Positions 49,015 through 60,169 of a stretch of 64,000 nt of DNA are shown here, piece after piece (the first letter of the stretch is position 1; every line of letters starts with the position of its first letter). The stretch lies in contig NC_080419.1 of assembly GCF_029873635.1 (NCBI RefSeq), forward strand, positions 77,856,931 to 77,920,930. The letters are read 5' to 3'. Source of the DNA: Malania oleifera (lineage: Eukaryota; Streptophyta; Magnoliopsida; Santalales; Ximeniaceae). The position numbers were made by a program, and so were the translations under genes. The notes beneath the pieces were generated by a model, which saw only the letters and a list, made by a program, of their open reading frames with translations, was not told the origin of the DNA and ran no database searches.

Positions 49015-49087
<73 letters not shown>
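49015..49087. repeat. (TC)n microsatellite in copia LTR
   Basis: About 36 TC units. The partner LTR has only a short interrupted run (44588-44603), so the expansion came after insertion. Confidence 0.95.
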
Positions 49088-49090
<3 letters not shown>

Positions 49091-49237
49091 ACCACTTACC
49101 CTAATCTCCCAAAAACAATTATTTTATATGCTGCAAATAGGGTTCCGAATGGGTTACAAAATGGGTCCAAAAATTTTCCCGGGGGCACCCATGGAGTAAG
49201 CCTTAGGATAGAAATTTTTTATTAAAGAAAATCCAAG

Positions 49238-50130
49238 CACTACAAAAAATAAGGTTATTAGTGACGGTTCAAAACCGTTACTAATACTATTAGTGACGGT
49301 TTTGAGAGTATTAGTGACGGTTTTGAATTAATCGCTATATTTGCCGTTACTAATACTTATTAGTGATGAATGTTTCAAACCGTCACTAATAATAGAGTAT
49401 TAGTGACAGATCAAAACTGTCACTAAAAAATCCAAGCCCGTCACTATAAATTCCACACCGGCTCGATCAAAAATCGTTACTAAAGCCATAGTATTAGTGG
49501 CGGTTTTAAATTCGTCACTAATGCTCTATTATTAGTGACGGTTTGAAAATCGTCACTATTGCTCACATGCAACTATTAGTGATAGTTTTCAAACCATCAC
49601 TAATACTATAAAACCGTCACTAATACTATATTATTAGTGACGGTTTGAAAACCTTCACTAAAACTCTTTTAAAAAAAAAGAAAATTATTAGTGACGGTTT
49701 TGAAACCTTCACTAATACTTAAATTTGATAATTAGTAGTGACAGTTTTAAAATTATCACTAATAATTTTAAATTAATTTCTTTTTTCAATTATTAATTCC
49801 TATAAAAATCTGTAATTACATTTTCGTGTACGTAACATTAAACCATAATTGCTAAAAAAATTATAAATTATTCAAAATTCAAATTCAAATTCAAATTTAA
49901 ATAAAAATACAAATATATTATACAAATTCAAATTCAAATTCAAATACAAATATATTATACAAATTCAAATTCAAATACATTATCCTTCCCTTGCTCCCTC
50001 GATCTCTACCACAAAAACATCACAAAGCCGACAATCACAGCCATTAAGGTCGTCATGATCACCACCGCCCAGTTAAACTCCATCAACACCCCCAGCGCCG
50101 CTTAGATCGACCTAAATATATTTTAAATAA
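49238..50130 (+). mobile_element. Second CACTA element, left end only
   Basis: Begins CACTACAAAAAATAAGG and has about ten alternating attagtgacggtt / aaccgtcactaat blocks to about 49770. A direct repeat of 'aattcaaattcaaat' (49870-49970) follows. No transposase and no right terminus were found before the copia fragment at about 50590, so the boundary given is approximate. Confidence 0.75.
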
Positions 50131-50590
50131 ATAAAAATATTTTAGTTTAAAATTTATTTAGAACAAAAATCTTATTTCATTGAAGAAGACAATGGAACTT
50201 TAGCGTCGAGGATGGATCCACCATGATGGTGATGTGAGCTTCGACAGTGAGAGACCATGGCAGCATGGGTAGCTATGGCTTGCTGTGGCGTCATCCTCGA
50301 GGGCAAAGTCCTCGAACAATAAGGCTCAATCTGCAATCTAGGGCCCAACTTCAGAATCCTTGACCTTGATGGTGATGGAGCAGACGACGAGATCATGGAG
50401 GGTCATGAAGGATAATGAGGTCATGGATGACAGAGAAGGACGAAGAGGTCGTGGATGGTGGTGGCTGCATCAATGATTCTTTATCTAGTTTACCCGAAAT
50501 TTCTTTTCAAAATTGATTTGAAATGCGATAAGCCTGTCCATGTAGACAAAATGAATTTTAGTCTTTCATCTTATAAGTTGTCTCTTATAG
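50131..50590. other. Unassigned, possibly CACTA interior
   Basis: GC-richer stretch with gatggtgatg-like repeats and short frames. No domain is recognised. Confidence 0.35.
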
Positions 50591-50609
50591 TTAACGTATG
50601 ATTTAAATA

Positions 50610-51430
50610 TTAATTTTATTTCTCTTGAAGGGCATCAAGATTCAAGAGATTAATTGGTAGATTGTTATACTTAACTCTCACCAGACTCGACATTACCTAT
50701 GTTGTGCATAGGCTAAGTCAGTTAGTATCACAACCCAGAGAGCCTCACCAACTTGCAACCAACAGAATACTCCAATATCTTAAAGGTTCATCGGACAAAG
50801 GAATTTTATTTCCAAACAATTCAGAGCTACATGTTAAATCTTATTGTGATGCAAATTGGGTTGGTTGCCCAGATACAAGAAGATCATTAATTGGCTATGC
50901 TGTTTATTTAGGTGAATCATTGATATCTTGGAAATCAAAGAAACAAGGAGTCGTTTCTAAGTCTCTTGCTGAAGCTGAGTACAGAGCTATGGCAAGTGCA
51001 GCTTGTGAGAGACAAGATAATGGAAGGTATGATAAGCTGGGTATTACAATTGCTTAGAGATTTAAAGATTGAACATCCTAAGCCAGCCATGCTTTTCTTT
51101 AACAATCAAGCAGCTTTGTACATAGCTGCAAACCCTATATTTCATGAAAGGACAAAGCACATCGAAGTGGATTGTCATTTAGTGAGAGACAAGATAATGG
51201 AAGGCATGATAAAAACTCTTCACATTGCAACAAACTCCCAGGTAGCTGATATATTCACCAAGGCATTGGGTTTTTCTTCATTCTCAAGGTTATTAGAAAG
51301 GCTGGGATTAAAGAACATTTTTATTCCAAGGCAAAGTAAGGTAAAATCTTCGGTGCAAGTCACAAAGATCAAAAATTGTGACTTGAGAGGGAGTGTTGAA
51401 GAAAATGCTGCTATGCACAAGCAGCAATAG
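50610..51430 (+). pseudogene. Copia RT C-terminus and RNase H (truncated element)
   Basis: Starts at [20 protein letters not shown], then [52 protein letters not shown] (RNase H core), [20 protein letters not shown] and [10 protein letters not shown] frameshift near 50985-51055 duplicates 'gagagacaagataatggaagg' (also at 51184-51203). Everything upstream, including the RT active site, is absent. It ends in the polypurine GAGAGGGAG and LTR. Confidence 0.92.
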
Positions 51431-51599
51431 TTGGCTTACAATAGCTAACTACAAGCCATCTAACAGAAGTTTTTTGTTATATTTCAGTTATTGTATTGTT
51501 TAACTAATTCGGTACTGATTGTTTTATATATATATACGAACTATTGTAATTCATTCAAAAGATGAAATTAGACTTGAATGCATTCATTCAGTTTTAACA
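51394..51599 (+). mobile_element. 3' LTR of truncated copia, 206 bp
   Basis: TGTTGAAG...TTTTAACA directly after a polypurine tract. Very short LTR, with TATATATATA and the Copia-like ending 'cattcattcagttttaaca'. The 5' LTR is missing. Confidence 0.85.
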
Positions 51600-51603
51600 T
51601 TGG

Positions 51604-52490
51604 GAGTCTATATTATTAATTACTAAAATCTATTATAATAAAAATTTTGATGAGATAAGGGTTTTTCTTTTGTAAAATAGAATGAAAAAAAAAAGATCAA
51701 AATAATTTTTTTTTAAAAAAAAGATTTGAGTTTAGATTTTTTTTTTTGGGGACAATGCAGTAAAATGCTCTAACATAATTTGTATAAATTATGGAATTGC
51801 AATTCTAATTCCACAATTTTCTTTGAATTGGAACCACGTTCCAAATATAAATTGAACATTTGATTTGTAAAAAGGATTATAAATCTTAAACAAAAATGCT
51901 ATTCAAAAATCATGTCAAACAGTGACGTGCACGGTTAGAAAGACAAGCTAATGATTGAGGAAGTTAAGTTGGGTAATCAATGTGTGAAATTTGTGAAATA
52001 TATGTAAGTTAAGTTGGATTGAGTTATTTACAAATGAGTGGGTAAAATATATTATTAAAATAGATAATTACACCCACCCAAATGGATACTGTTAACAGAG
52101 AAAAACATATTCATAATTTTATTTTATATAGTTCTTAAATATTTTAACATATATTGGTCAAGTAATAGAAAGACTATTGTTTTTTGATTTTTTTCTTAAA
52201 ATAGTTGCGAGTTCTATCATTATCATTAAAAAGAAATTCCCTTAGAAAAAGTCACCCAACAAATTTATCATTCAATTAAAATTTGTTTGGTTTTTTTTTT
52301 TTTTTTTCTTTTTTTTCCCTATAACCCAAGAACTCTAACCAACATAACGCCACTTTGAACACTTATTTGACCTATTATCTTATTGGATTTTATTTCAATT
52401 GATCGGTTTTGTGAATCACTTCTAATCTCTCATTTGCTTGTCTTGTAACTATGATATTTTTTTCGTAAAAAATGACAGTATATTAATAAA
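51604..52490 (+). repeat. Direct duplication, copy 2
   Basis: Homologous to 43705-44394, with an extra ~200 bp (about 51735-51930) not in copy 1. It continues through the point where copy 1 is cut by the copia LTR. Confidence 0.88.
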
Positions 52491-53068
52491 TAAAAGGAGA
52501 TGTCGCCCTTTCTTTTTCTTTTTCTTTTTTTTAAAAAAAAATCAACAATAAGCCAATGAACAAAGACCCATTATAACAGTTTAAATAGTTGAATTCAAAT
52601 TAAGATGGTATTTCAATTTAAAACCCAATTCCAAGCCCAAACTCGCATGCCAAACAGCATTGAATATATTAATAAAAAAGGTAAAAATTGAATACCTGAT
52701 ATTTACAATTTATAAAAAGAAATAAAGAAATTGAGGGATAAAACAAGAGTGTGGAAGGTGGTCGAGTGTCATTTTCATATGTTGGGCCCTGTTTTAATTT
52801 TTCCACAGATAGGCGTGGCATGGGAATTATCTATGGGATCGTGAGAGGAAAATCCATACATTTCAAAGGCTCGCCGATCAAGGACAGCTAGTGTTCACAT
52901 TGCAAAATTTTATGAACGAATTAGAGTAGAGGAAAAATAAAAAGGCTTACTTTCCGAGCAAGCTCGTCTAGATATATATATGGAAAATTTAGTTGGAATA
53001 TGAGCTATTGATGATGTAAATGCCGCCCCCAAGAAGTTTCTTAAGTTGGTTTGTTTGGCAGTAGGATC
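52491..53068. other. No gene seen
   Basis: AT-rich flank with a T/C-rich run at 52508-52540. No domain recognised. Confidence 0.4.
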
Positions 53069-53260
53069 CTAACGCGAAGTTTACAGAATAAGATTAGCAG
53101 GAGAGTTATTTGAAGATGATCTTTTGATGCGTATGAAAGAGGTGTTTGGGGATGGTTTGATGTCTACAGGAGCATTGGTTAAAGATTGGGATGTCCTTGG
53201 TCGATACGAGCTGATCAGGGATCCAAAAAATCAACGAGTACGATTGTGTGAGGTGAAGGT
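53069..53260 (+). other. Unassigned exon-like open segment
   Basis: About 64 codons open from after a stop, reading REVYRIRLAGELFEDDLLMR, then KEVFGDGLMSTGALVKDWDV and LGRYELIRDP. Balanced residue use differs from the low-complexity frames nearby. It has an AG (gattagcag) at the start region and a GT (gtgaag|gtatta) at the end, so it could be an internal exon or relic of a host gene. I do not recognise the family, and no partner exon was found. Confidence 0.35.
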
Positions 53261-53339
53261 ATTAATGTCTCTTACACACACATCTTCTTGAACGGTGGTA
53301 CCATGATAATTTCGAAATGTTTGAGCATTAATCAAACAA

Positions 53340-53579
53340 AAATTTGATTTTTTGTTTTTAAATTTAGGTAACCTTCCTTTTAAATATTGTTGCACCGTAT
53401 TACCATTTGATCGTTGAGAATTTCACTTGTGGGCTGTCGCACATTGGGAAAATATGGCGGGTCATGAGTGCTTATATACATGGTTAAACTCAAAACCTAA
53501 TAGCTTAATATTTTGGATCATAGTTGGTGTTCACCTATATATATCAAATCAACGCAAAGACTCCCCTAATCCCAACAAG
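53340..53579 (+). mobile_element. Copia LTR 3' end fragment
   Basis: Contains 'cacattgggaaaatatgg' and 'gtgcttatatacatgg', and ends CCCAACA. It is followed by TGGTATCAAAGC (53582-53593), a primer-site variant. Confidence 0.6.
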
Positions 53580-53640
53580 TGGTATCAAAGCTTATTATTT
53601 TGTAGGCATGGAGGTGAACACTACTATAATGATTAGTTTG

Positions 53641-54138
53641 TGTTGGGATGTGGCTTATATTCCAAGCGGATCACGGTTTCAGGCGAAATGCAGAGGGTGT
53701 TTTTTTTAGCAATAAACTGTCGACAATTTGGCTCAACCGTCGACGATTTCAGTTGGCACAAATCACGTAAATTCAAATCAAGAGATAGTAGATTGGGCTA
53801 ATCGGGGGGATTTCCTCCGAGGATTGCTACAAGGATTGTTTAGATAGGATCTAAGGTTCCTATACTTTTAAGGTTCAGATATAATCATTGATTGGTAACC
53901 TTATTGTAAGCTTTGACATTGTTCATAATGGAAAAAAGGTTATTGGTCTTGTGGACGTAGGAAAATTGCCGAATCATTGAAATCTTGCATTTTTGCTTGT
54001 GCTTTTTTTATTATTCTCATTACTAAGTGTTTATTTCTTGAGTGTATTTCATCATTGAGTGATTGCATTGGTGGTTGTTGATTGATTCGTGTGTGATTGC
54101 ATGCTTCCACTGTGAGTATCCGAGAACAAACAACAACA
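53641..54138 (+). mobile_element. Copia LTR (about 498 bp) with adjacent primer site
   Basis: Starts TGTTGGGATG and ends AACAACAACA, followed by TGGTATTAGAGC (54141-54152). It holds 'gtggacgtaggaaaattgcc', the block shared by the LTRs at 44395 and 48828 (minus strand), and CGTCGACG near 53730. The gag downstream at 54248 belongs with it. Confidence 0.7.
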
Positions 54139-54247
54139 AGTGGTATTAGAGCTTTTGTTTATCACAACAACTGGTATATGAATCAGATGCTTGTTGCTTA
54201 CTTGGGAATCGAGTCAACAAGTGGTATTAGAGCTATTGGTTCAACAA

Positions 54248-54624
54248 TGGTTGGGGTATCTTTGATTAAGTTCAATGTGAACAAGTTCGATGCATGGAAC
54301 CGGTAATTTTGGGCTTTGGCAACAAAGAGTGAAAGACATGCTAGAGCAACAAGGGATGGTGAAGGCTTTGTATGGAAAAAAGTCAAACGACATAAATGAC
54401 ACGAGTTGGAAGGAGCTTGAAGCGAAGGTTTTGTCCACTATCCGACATTGTCTGGCTAATGACGTTATGTACAACGTCATGAATGAGGAATCACAAGCTA
54501 CAATTTGGTTGAAGCTTGAAACCCAGTACATGTCCAAGTTTCTTACGAACAAGTTGTATCTTAAGCAAAAGCTTTATTGGCTTAAGACGATGAAGGGTTC
54601 AAACCTTTCTCGGCACATTAACAC
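54248..54624 (+). pseudogene. Copia gag, interrupted by LTR insertion
   Basis: Starts MVGVSLIKFNVNKFDAWN, then after a frame slip continues GNFGLWQQRVKDMLEQQGMV, ALYGKK, DVMYNVMNEE, IWLKLETQYMSKFLTNKLYL and LSRHIN. This is the N-terminal half of a copia capsid protein (UBN2 type). It stops at 54624 where an LTR (TGTTGACTTTTTGAG) has inserted. The rest of the element is not found in the window. Confidence 0.88.
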
Positions 54625-55312
54625 TGTTGACTTTTTGAGTTTGATCCCTATTTTGATAATGACAAACCACATCATTTCATTTATGCATTGAATGTGAACA
54701 GGTTTATGTTTCTAGAAGCACAAATGATGAATGCAATATAGAAGCCATGAAGGCACCCAAACGAGCATATCCCGGCATATTCCATGGAATTGCAAAGGAG
54801 CAAAGCGTGAAGACTTTCATTTATTTTTGAGTTATAATAGTAATTAGGTTTAATGTGTGCATGCATAATCATGATTTAATTTGAAGCTCATCAATGACTT
54901 AGATTGACCTTAAGACCTCCAAGTTTTTTCATGAAAACCTTTTAACTTAAAATGCTAAACTTTCACAAAAGGTTTGAAGGAGTTTGAACTTAAAATGAAG
55001 GCAAAACTCAATTTTTCTTAGGGCTCAGCGGACCAGCCTTATAGGCCTAGTCAACCAGCGTGTGTAAAATGGGCAAATTCGTATGGCCTAGCCGACCTGC
55101 CTCTTAAGGCTTTACAAACCCAGTCGACCAGCCAGTTCAATTTGACCAGAATTATGAAGGCCCAAGCGACCGACCATTTAAAGTTCTTAATCGGAGTATG
55201 TCTAAAGGCCAATTTATAAAAGCCCAGCCGACCGGTGTTTTTAAAGCATATGAAGCACAGTCAACCGGCCTTATACCCAGTTGACCAGATCTTGAGCTCG
55301 ATAAACTATTTT
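54625..55312 (+). mobile_element. Copia family C LTR fragment in gag
   Basis: Starts TGTTGACTTTTTGAGTTTGA and shares 'ccatggaattgcaaagg' with the copy at 57548. It is cut at 55313 by a gypsy-type LTR. Its module cluster (55030-55300) uses a different core (e.g. CCAGCCGACCGG) from the other two family C copies. Confidence 0.8.
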
Positions 55313-56077
55313 TGTAAAGTCCCAAAAATTATAATAATTAAATAATAAAGAGGAAGGAAAATTTAAGAAGGGTCAAAACAAGGTTCGTCGACAAATGCCT
55401 TGATTTCGTTGACGAACTCCCTATAGGATTCGTGGACGAAGTTCAGTGTTTCGTCGACGAAGAGATACTGAAAGGGTGTATTTTAGACCCATTGGTTTGT
55501 CGACGAGTTCTTTACCTTCATCGACGAACTGCCTTCTTCACCTCATCGACGAGGCCACGTGTCTCGTCTACGAAGCCATGAGTCAAGTCACCTATAAACA
55601 TGCAAAATCTGGATTTCAACGAGCAAATTAGTTTTAATTTCCCTCTTTTCTCTCACTAGGTTTTGGAATTCTCTGCCTTCTGTCTAGATTTTCGGCTCCG
55701 TCTCTCCCTAGTTTGACGATCAGAAGCTACCATGATGATCCTGGGGAGATTCTTTGCAACTTAGCCGAAGCAGAATTTTGATTTGAAAAGTTTGGGCACC
55801 ATCCCAAAATCAAGGTAAGTGAGTTATTTAAGGTTTATTTGGTTAGTAGGCTTTACTGAGCCTAGATTTTGTATTAACTATTGATATACAGGTATTTGGG
55901 ATAATTAAACTAGGGTGTTATAATTTTAGGATTTGGGCTTCCAAACACCGCAGGCATAGGTTAAGGATCCCAACGGGTATTATCTTAGGAACTCAGGTAA
56001 AATGATAAATATATTATAGTTTAGGAAAATGTGAGTATGAAAATTATTCTGAGGATTCAGTTTATTGAGAGGGAAAT

Positions 56078-56127
<50 letters not shown>

Positions 56128-56380
56128 ATGTGTGTGTGTGTGTGTGTGTGTACAATTTTAGGATTTAGGAATTACGAACGCCGGGAACATGAGTTAGGAA
56201 TTAGCAGACAAGCTTAGTTTGTCAGGTAAGAGAAATATGTTATGCTATGAATTTTAGAAATTGTTATGAGTAAAGTATATGTATTTTGGAATGTGACTTA
56301 CAGATGTTTAAAGGAATTAAATTATATATTTTTCCAGATCAGTATACAGTTCATGAATTATTCTATTACTAGAAAATACA
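55313..56380 (+). mobile_element. Gypsy family D LTR fragment
   Basis: Starts TGTAAAGTCCC, like TGTAGAGACCC of the complete copy at 60757. Then come CGTCGACG modules (55380-55570), 'aaggtaagtgag' and a TA/TG microsatellite. The 3' end with CGTTACA is absent. Confidence 0.65.
56081..56151. repeat. (TA)n(TG)n microsatellite
   Basis: About 43 bases of TA, a short break and about 22 bases of TG. Confidence 0.95.
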
Positions 56381-57547
56381 TATTGGCCTAAACACGACTT
56401 ACGACTCTTAATTTTGATGATAACAAAGTAAAGTTATTTAATTTGCTTCAAAGTTGTGGTGTTTCAAGAAAAAACATATATTGAAGCCTAGCATACTTCA
56501 CAAGGAATCATTTGAAAGCTCATATCAAATTCAAGTGATCAATATGGAAAGCTCAAGGATCACCGAAGCTTGGAAACAAAGAGAACTCAAAGTAGCAATG
56601 ACAAGTCAAATGTGTCATTAGGAAATGCTTTGTAAGTACTTCAAGTATATTTCAAGTATGAAATTTTTGTTGAAGCTCATTAGGCAAAATAGACTTAGAG
56701 ACCTTATTGTAGACTTGGAAAATATTTTTTAAAGAAAAAAAATTAACATTCCAAGAAATAAGGAGCAAAGAGAGTTAGTTCAAGTACATTTTGAAAACTA
56801 GAATTTTTAATGAAAGCAATAAAACAATGACATGAAAAATTACTTGGTTCAACAATGCTTACATCCATAGGAGCAAACAACAGTGGTTTCACTATCTTCT
56901 TGTCCAAAGACTTGAACATTATAGAGTTACAACATACACAACATATATATAACCCTCTCGAAAGTTTCCCCCTAAAACCCAACCTATCCAAAAATTCAAA
57001 ATTCAAAAATTAGCATTGGGAACTTGAGCCAAACCATCGATGGTTTCAGACATACCATCGATGGTTTAATACCGAGAGCAAATAGTCACAGAAACATACT
57101 CAGAACCGTCGACTATTTCACTAAATCTGGGCCAAACCGTCAACAATTACAAGGAAACCTTCAACGATTTTCTCCTACAAACATCAGTTGCTATTTTCTT
57201 CCATGTTTTCTCATTGTACATACATTCCACTCAATATATGAGTCACATATCACAACACACCCTTTGAGCCTTAAACACATTGACCATTTTTCTTTCATAA
57301 ACCCACATTAACCATAAATTTTAACACATAAACACTCATCCTACCTTTTCAAGAAAATTTGTTATTTGCTTAGTAACTAGAAAAAAGAAAAAGTTTGTTA
57401 AAGAGTTACGAGAGCAAGAGCAAGTTTTGTTATATATATATATATGAATAAATTTCTCATAATTTGCTCTAGGAAGTAAATGTAAATTTTTTTTTTTCTT
57501 TTCATTGGTGAAGCTTGTGTTGAATTTTCTTGCTTTGAATTCCATAC
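56381..57547 (+). mobile_element. Family A-like LTR fragment with a second LTR piece inside
   Basis: Starts TATTGGCCTAAACACGAC (TG mutated to TA), followed by 'ttaattttgatgataacaaa' and 'gacttagagacc', resembling family A. From about 56741 to 57355 it holds a different, minus-strand copia LTR-like text ('acttggttcaacaatgc') with CATCGATG and CGTCGAC modules (57030-57170). Boundaries of the inner piece are approximate. Confidence 0.55.
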
Positions 57548-57962
57548 TGTTGATTTTTTGAGTCTGTCTCCTATTTTGATTATGACAAATTATAGTATCT
57601 CATTTGTGTACTAAGTGTATGAATAGGTTTACTTTTCTAAGCACGGATGACAAATGAGAAATGGAAGTCAAGAAGCACTTAAACGGGCACACCTTTCGGC
57701 GCAGTCCATGGAATTGCAAAGGAGCAGAGCATGAAGTTCTTTTGTTTTTTTTCTTTCAAGTTATATTGTAATTGTAATAAGTTTTTATGGTCTATAATAA
57801 CTGAATTACATGCATGATATGATGCATAAGTTCAAAGACCATAGAATGACCTTAGGGATCACCTTCGATCAACCTTGGTCGACTGACGTCAGATTTTTGG
57901 GGTTAACTCAATGACCATAGATTGACTTTAGGTCCCTATAAACACTTCATGAAAAATCCCCT

Positions 57963-60169
57963 TGTTGACTTTTTGAATTTGATCCTTAGTTTTGATAATG
58001 ACAAACTTACAAATGTGTGTGCCTAAGTACTTGAATAGGTCAATCATTCAGATCACACATATGAAAGTGAAGTGGAAGTCAGAAAGACCTTAAAGAGCAC
58101 ATACTCTTGGCATATTCCATGGGAAAAATGAAAAGCAAAAGAAGAAGACATGTTGTGTTTCATTGTATTGCATTTTGGTTTTATATTTTGGTCTATAATA
58201 ATTGCATCTCATGCATGATAGGGATGAATGCTTAATGGACCATAGATTGACTCATAAGAACCAATACCATTAAGATAAAATGCCACAAATTACTCACATG
58301 GGGTTGAAAAAGTTTAAAAGCCAAAATGAATTTAACAAAGACTTCGGTTGATTTTCGGTCGACCGATGCTGAATTTTTGGGCTTAATTTAAAATCCTAAG
58401 ACTTAGACTAGCATTAGGTCCCTAAGCATCATATGAAAAGTCCCCTATAAATCAGAAGTTATACTTATGTGAATAGGGGTGACTTCAAATAAAAATCAAG
58501 ACCTAAAATGACCATTGAAAGGGCCTCGGTCGACCGAACTAGTCTAGTTATACTATGTTGGTCGACCAAACCACTGTTGGCTGAGGACATTAGGCCTCGA
58601 TTGAACGAACTTGTATAGTATAAATGATACAGTTGATCGAACATTACGAAAGTCAACATTTTGACTTCGTACGATCGACCGTCCAGGTTTGAACACTGTG
58701 TCCTTGGTCGACCGAATCGCCACGTGCCTAACACCCCGTACACTCGATAACCAAATTTTTAGTTCTCTTTGGCCATGGTCGACCAACCTATTTGATTAGC
58801 TGATCGAACTCTTTTTTGGTCGACCGAACCTCGAACGAGTCAAAATTGCCTGAATATGGTCGACCATATTCTTAGTTGAAAAGTACCACGGTCGACCGAA
58901 GCTCCCAAAGTGGTCGACCGAATCTTCAGTACGGTCGACTAAAACTCCTGGGTCGCCCAATTTTTACCGAGGTAAAGCAGGGTTTATTTTTCATTAACCT
59001 CACTTGAACTTTTTTCAAAAATACTGAATGAGTCCCGAATGGTTATATTTTTTGGAGTGTCTATATATACTCCCTCATTTGGTTTGATTAGCACTGATTA
59101 ACAAACATCATTAGCAAATTATTCTCTGACATTTCAAATACCCATTTCCCTCATACAAGTTTAAAAATCCTACTCTCACTTATTCCTATTGTAAGATATC
59201 CTTTGTGAGGGTTTCTTAAGGTTATCCATATAAGCTTACACTCTTATAGATATTGATTTTTCATTGACAGTAAGCTTGAGTTTTTCCTTGTGATTTCATT
59301 CATAAATCTTCTTTGGGAAAACTCTTTAGGGCTTGTGAGTCTTGCATTATTGTTGCAAAATTCAAGAGCTTGTATTGCGTTTGTTTGTGAAAAACATTTT
59401 TGACAAACTTAAACCAAATATCTCTTGTGGTTGATTTTTTTTAAAAAATATTTTTGAGATATTTGCTAGTGTGTTTTAGATATTTGATATTACTCCTTGT
59501 GATTGATATAGTTATCTTTGATTCAAAGATCCCTACACATACACTCTCACATACTGATTGCTATACTTGCATTATCTTGAGAGTAGTCATATATAAACTT
59601 TATTGAGCTTATAAATCCTATCATACTGAAATGCAATCAATTATATTGTGCATATTGGTACAAATCTGCTTATTGGAGAAGTACGTATATTGTATACGAA
59701 AATTTATATTTGATTACCTGTTGTATTCTAGGCGTGGCCTAAGGGGGTGTTAATGTAGCCCTTAAGGATCGGTTGTAAAGGTTGAGGTCAGTCCTAGTAA
59801 TTTGACCTAGTGTTGTATTTAGTCTCGCTCCACCTGTGAAGTGAGTTTTAGTGGAATCCTCTTACTTGTGAGCTTAGGGCGGGGACGTAGGCAATATTTG
59901 TTGAACGCTGATAACATATCTTGTGCATACTCTTTAATTTTCACACTTTATTTACTGCACATGTATGTTATTATTTATTGCTCTGATTGATTTATATACA
60001 GAGTTTGCTTTATATATTTAAATATATACTCAATAGATTATTTGTGATATTGGAAAATACTTAGATAAACCCTAGAGTGTGTATTATAGCTGCTAGTTAA
60101 TTTGACCTAAGAGGAAAAGTTTTTAAATTTCCAATTCACCCCCCTCTTGGGAATACACCATTTTCAACA
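57963..60169 (+). mobile_element. Solo LTR, copia family C, nested
   Basis: TGTTGACTTTTTGAA...CATTTTCAACA, 2207 bp, flanked by CCCCT (57958-57962) and CTCCT (60170-60174), one mismatch. It has the family ending 'caattcacccccctcttggg'. It sits inside an older member of its own family. A GGTCGACCGAAC module cluster runs from 58490 to 58960. Confidence 0.88.
58490..58960. repeat. GGTCGACC-module cluster
   Basis: More than a dozen units such as ggtcgaccgaac, ggtcgaccaaac, ggtcgactaaaa and gatcgaacg, on both strands, with the palindrome GGTCGACC. The matching cluster in the older copy is at 60240-60600 and is more decayed. Confidence 0.85.

Larger units (their letters stand above)
44395..49237 (-). 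mobile_element. Tnt1-like copia retrotransposon, 5' LTR truncated by CACTA
   Basis: The left LTR (44395-44818, 424 bp) starts TATTGGGAATTAACAAC (TG mutated to TA) and ends GCCCAACA. It is bordered inside by a polypurine tract (minus-strand CAAGTGGGAGATT). The right LTR (48828-49237) starts TGTTGGGAATTAACAAC, is preceded by a perfect minus-strand primer site TGGTATCAGAGC (48813-48825), and is interrupted before its end by CACTACAAAAAATAAGG. The internal region of about 4 kb keeps the full copia domain order. Confidence 0.93.

Noticed and set aside
58465..58786. Minus-strand frames of 77 and 92 residues rich in Arg/Ser/Val
   Set aside because: Translations of the GGTCGACC modules in an LTR.
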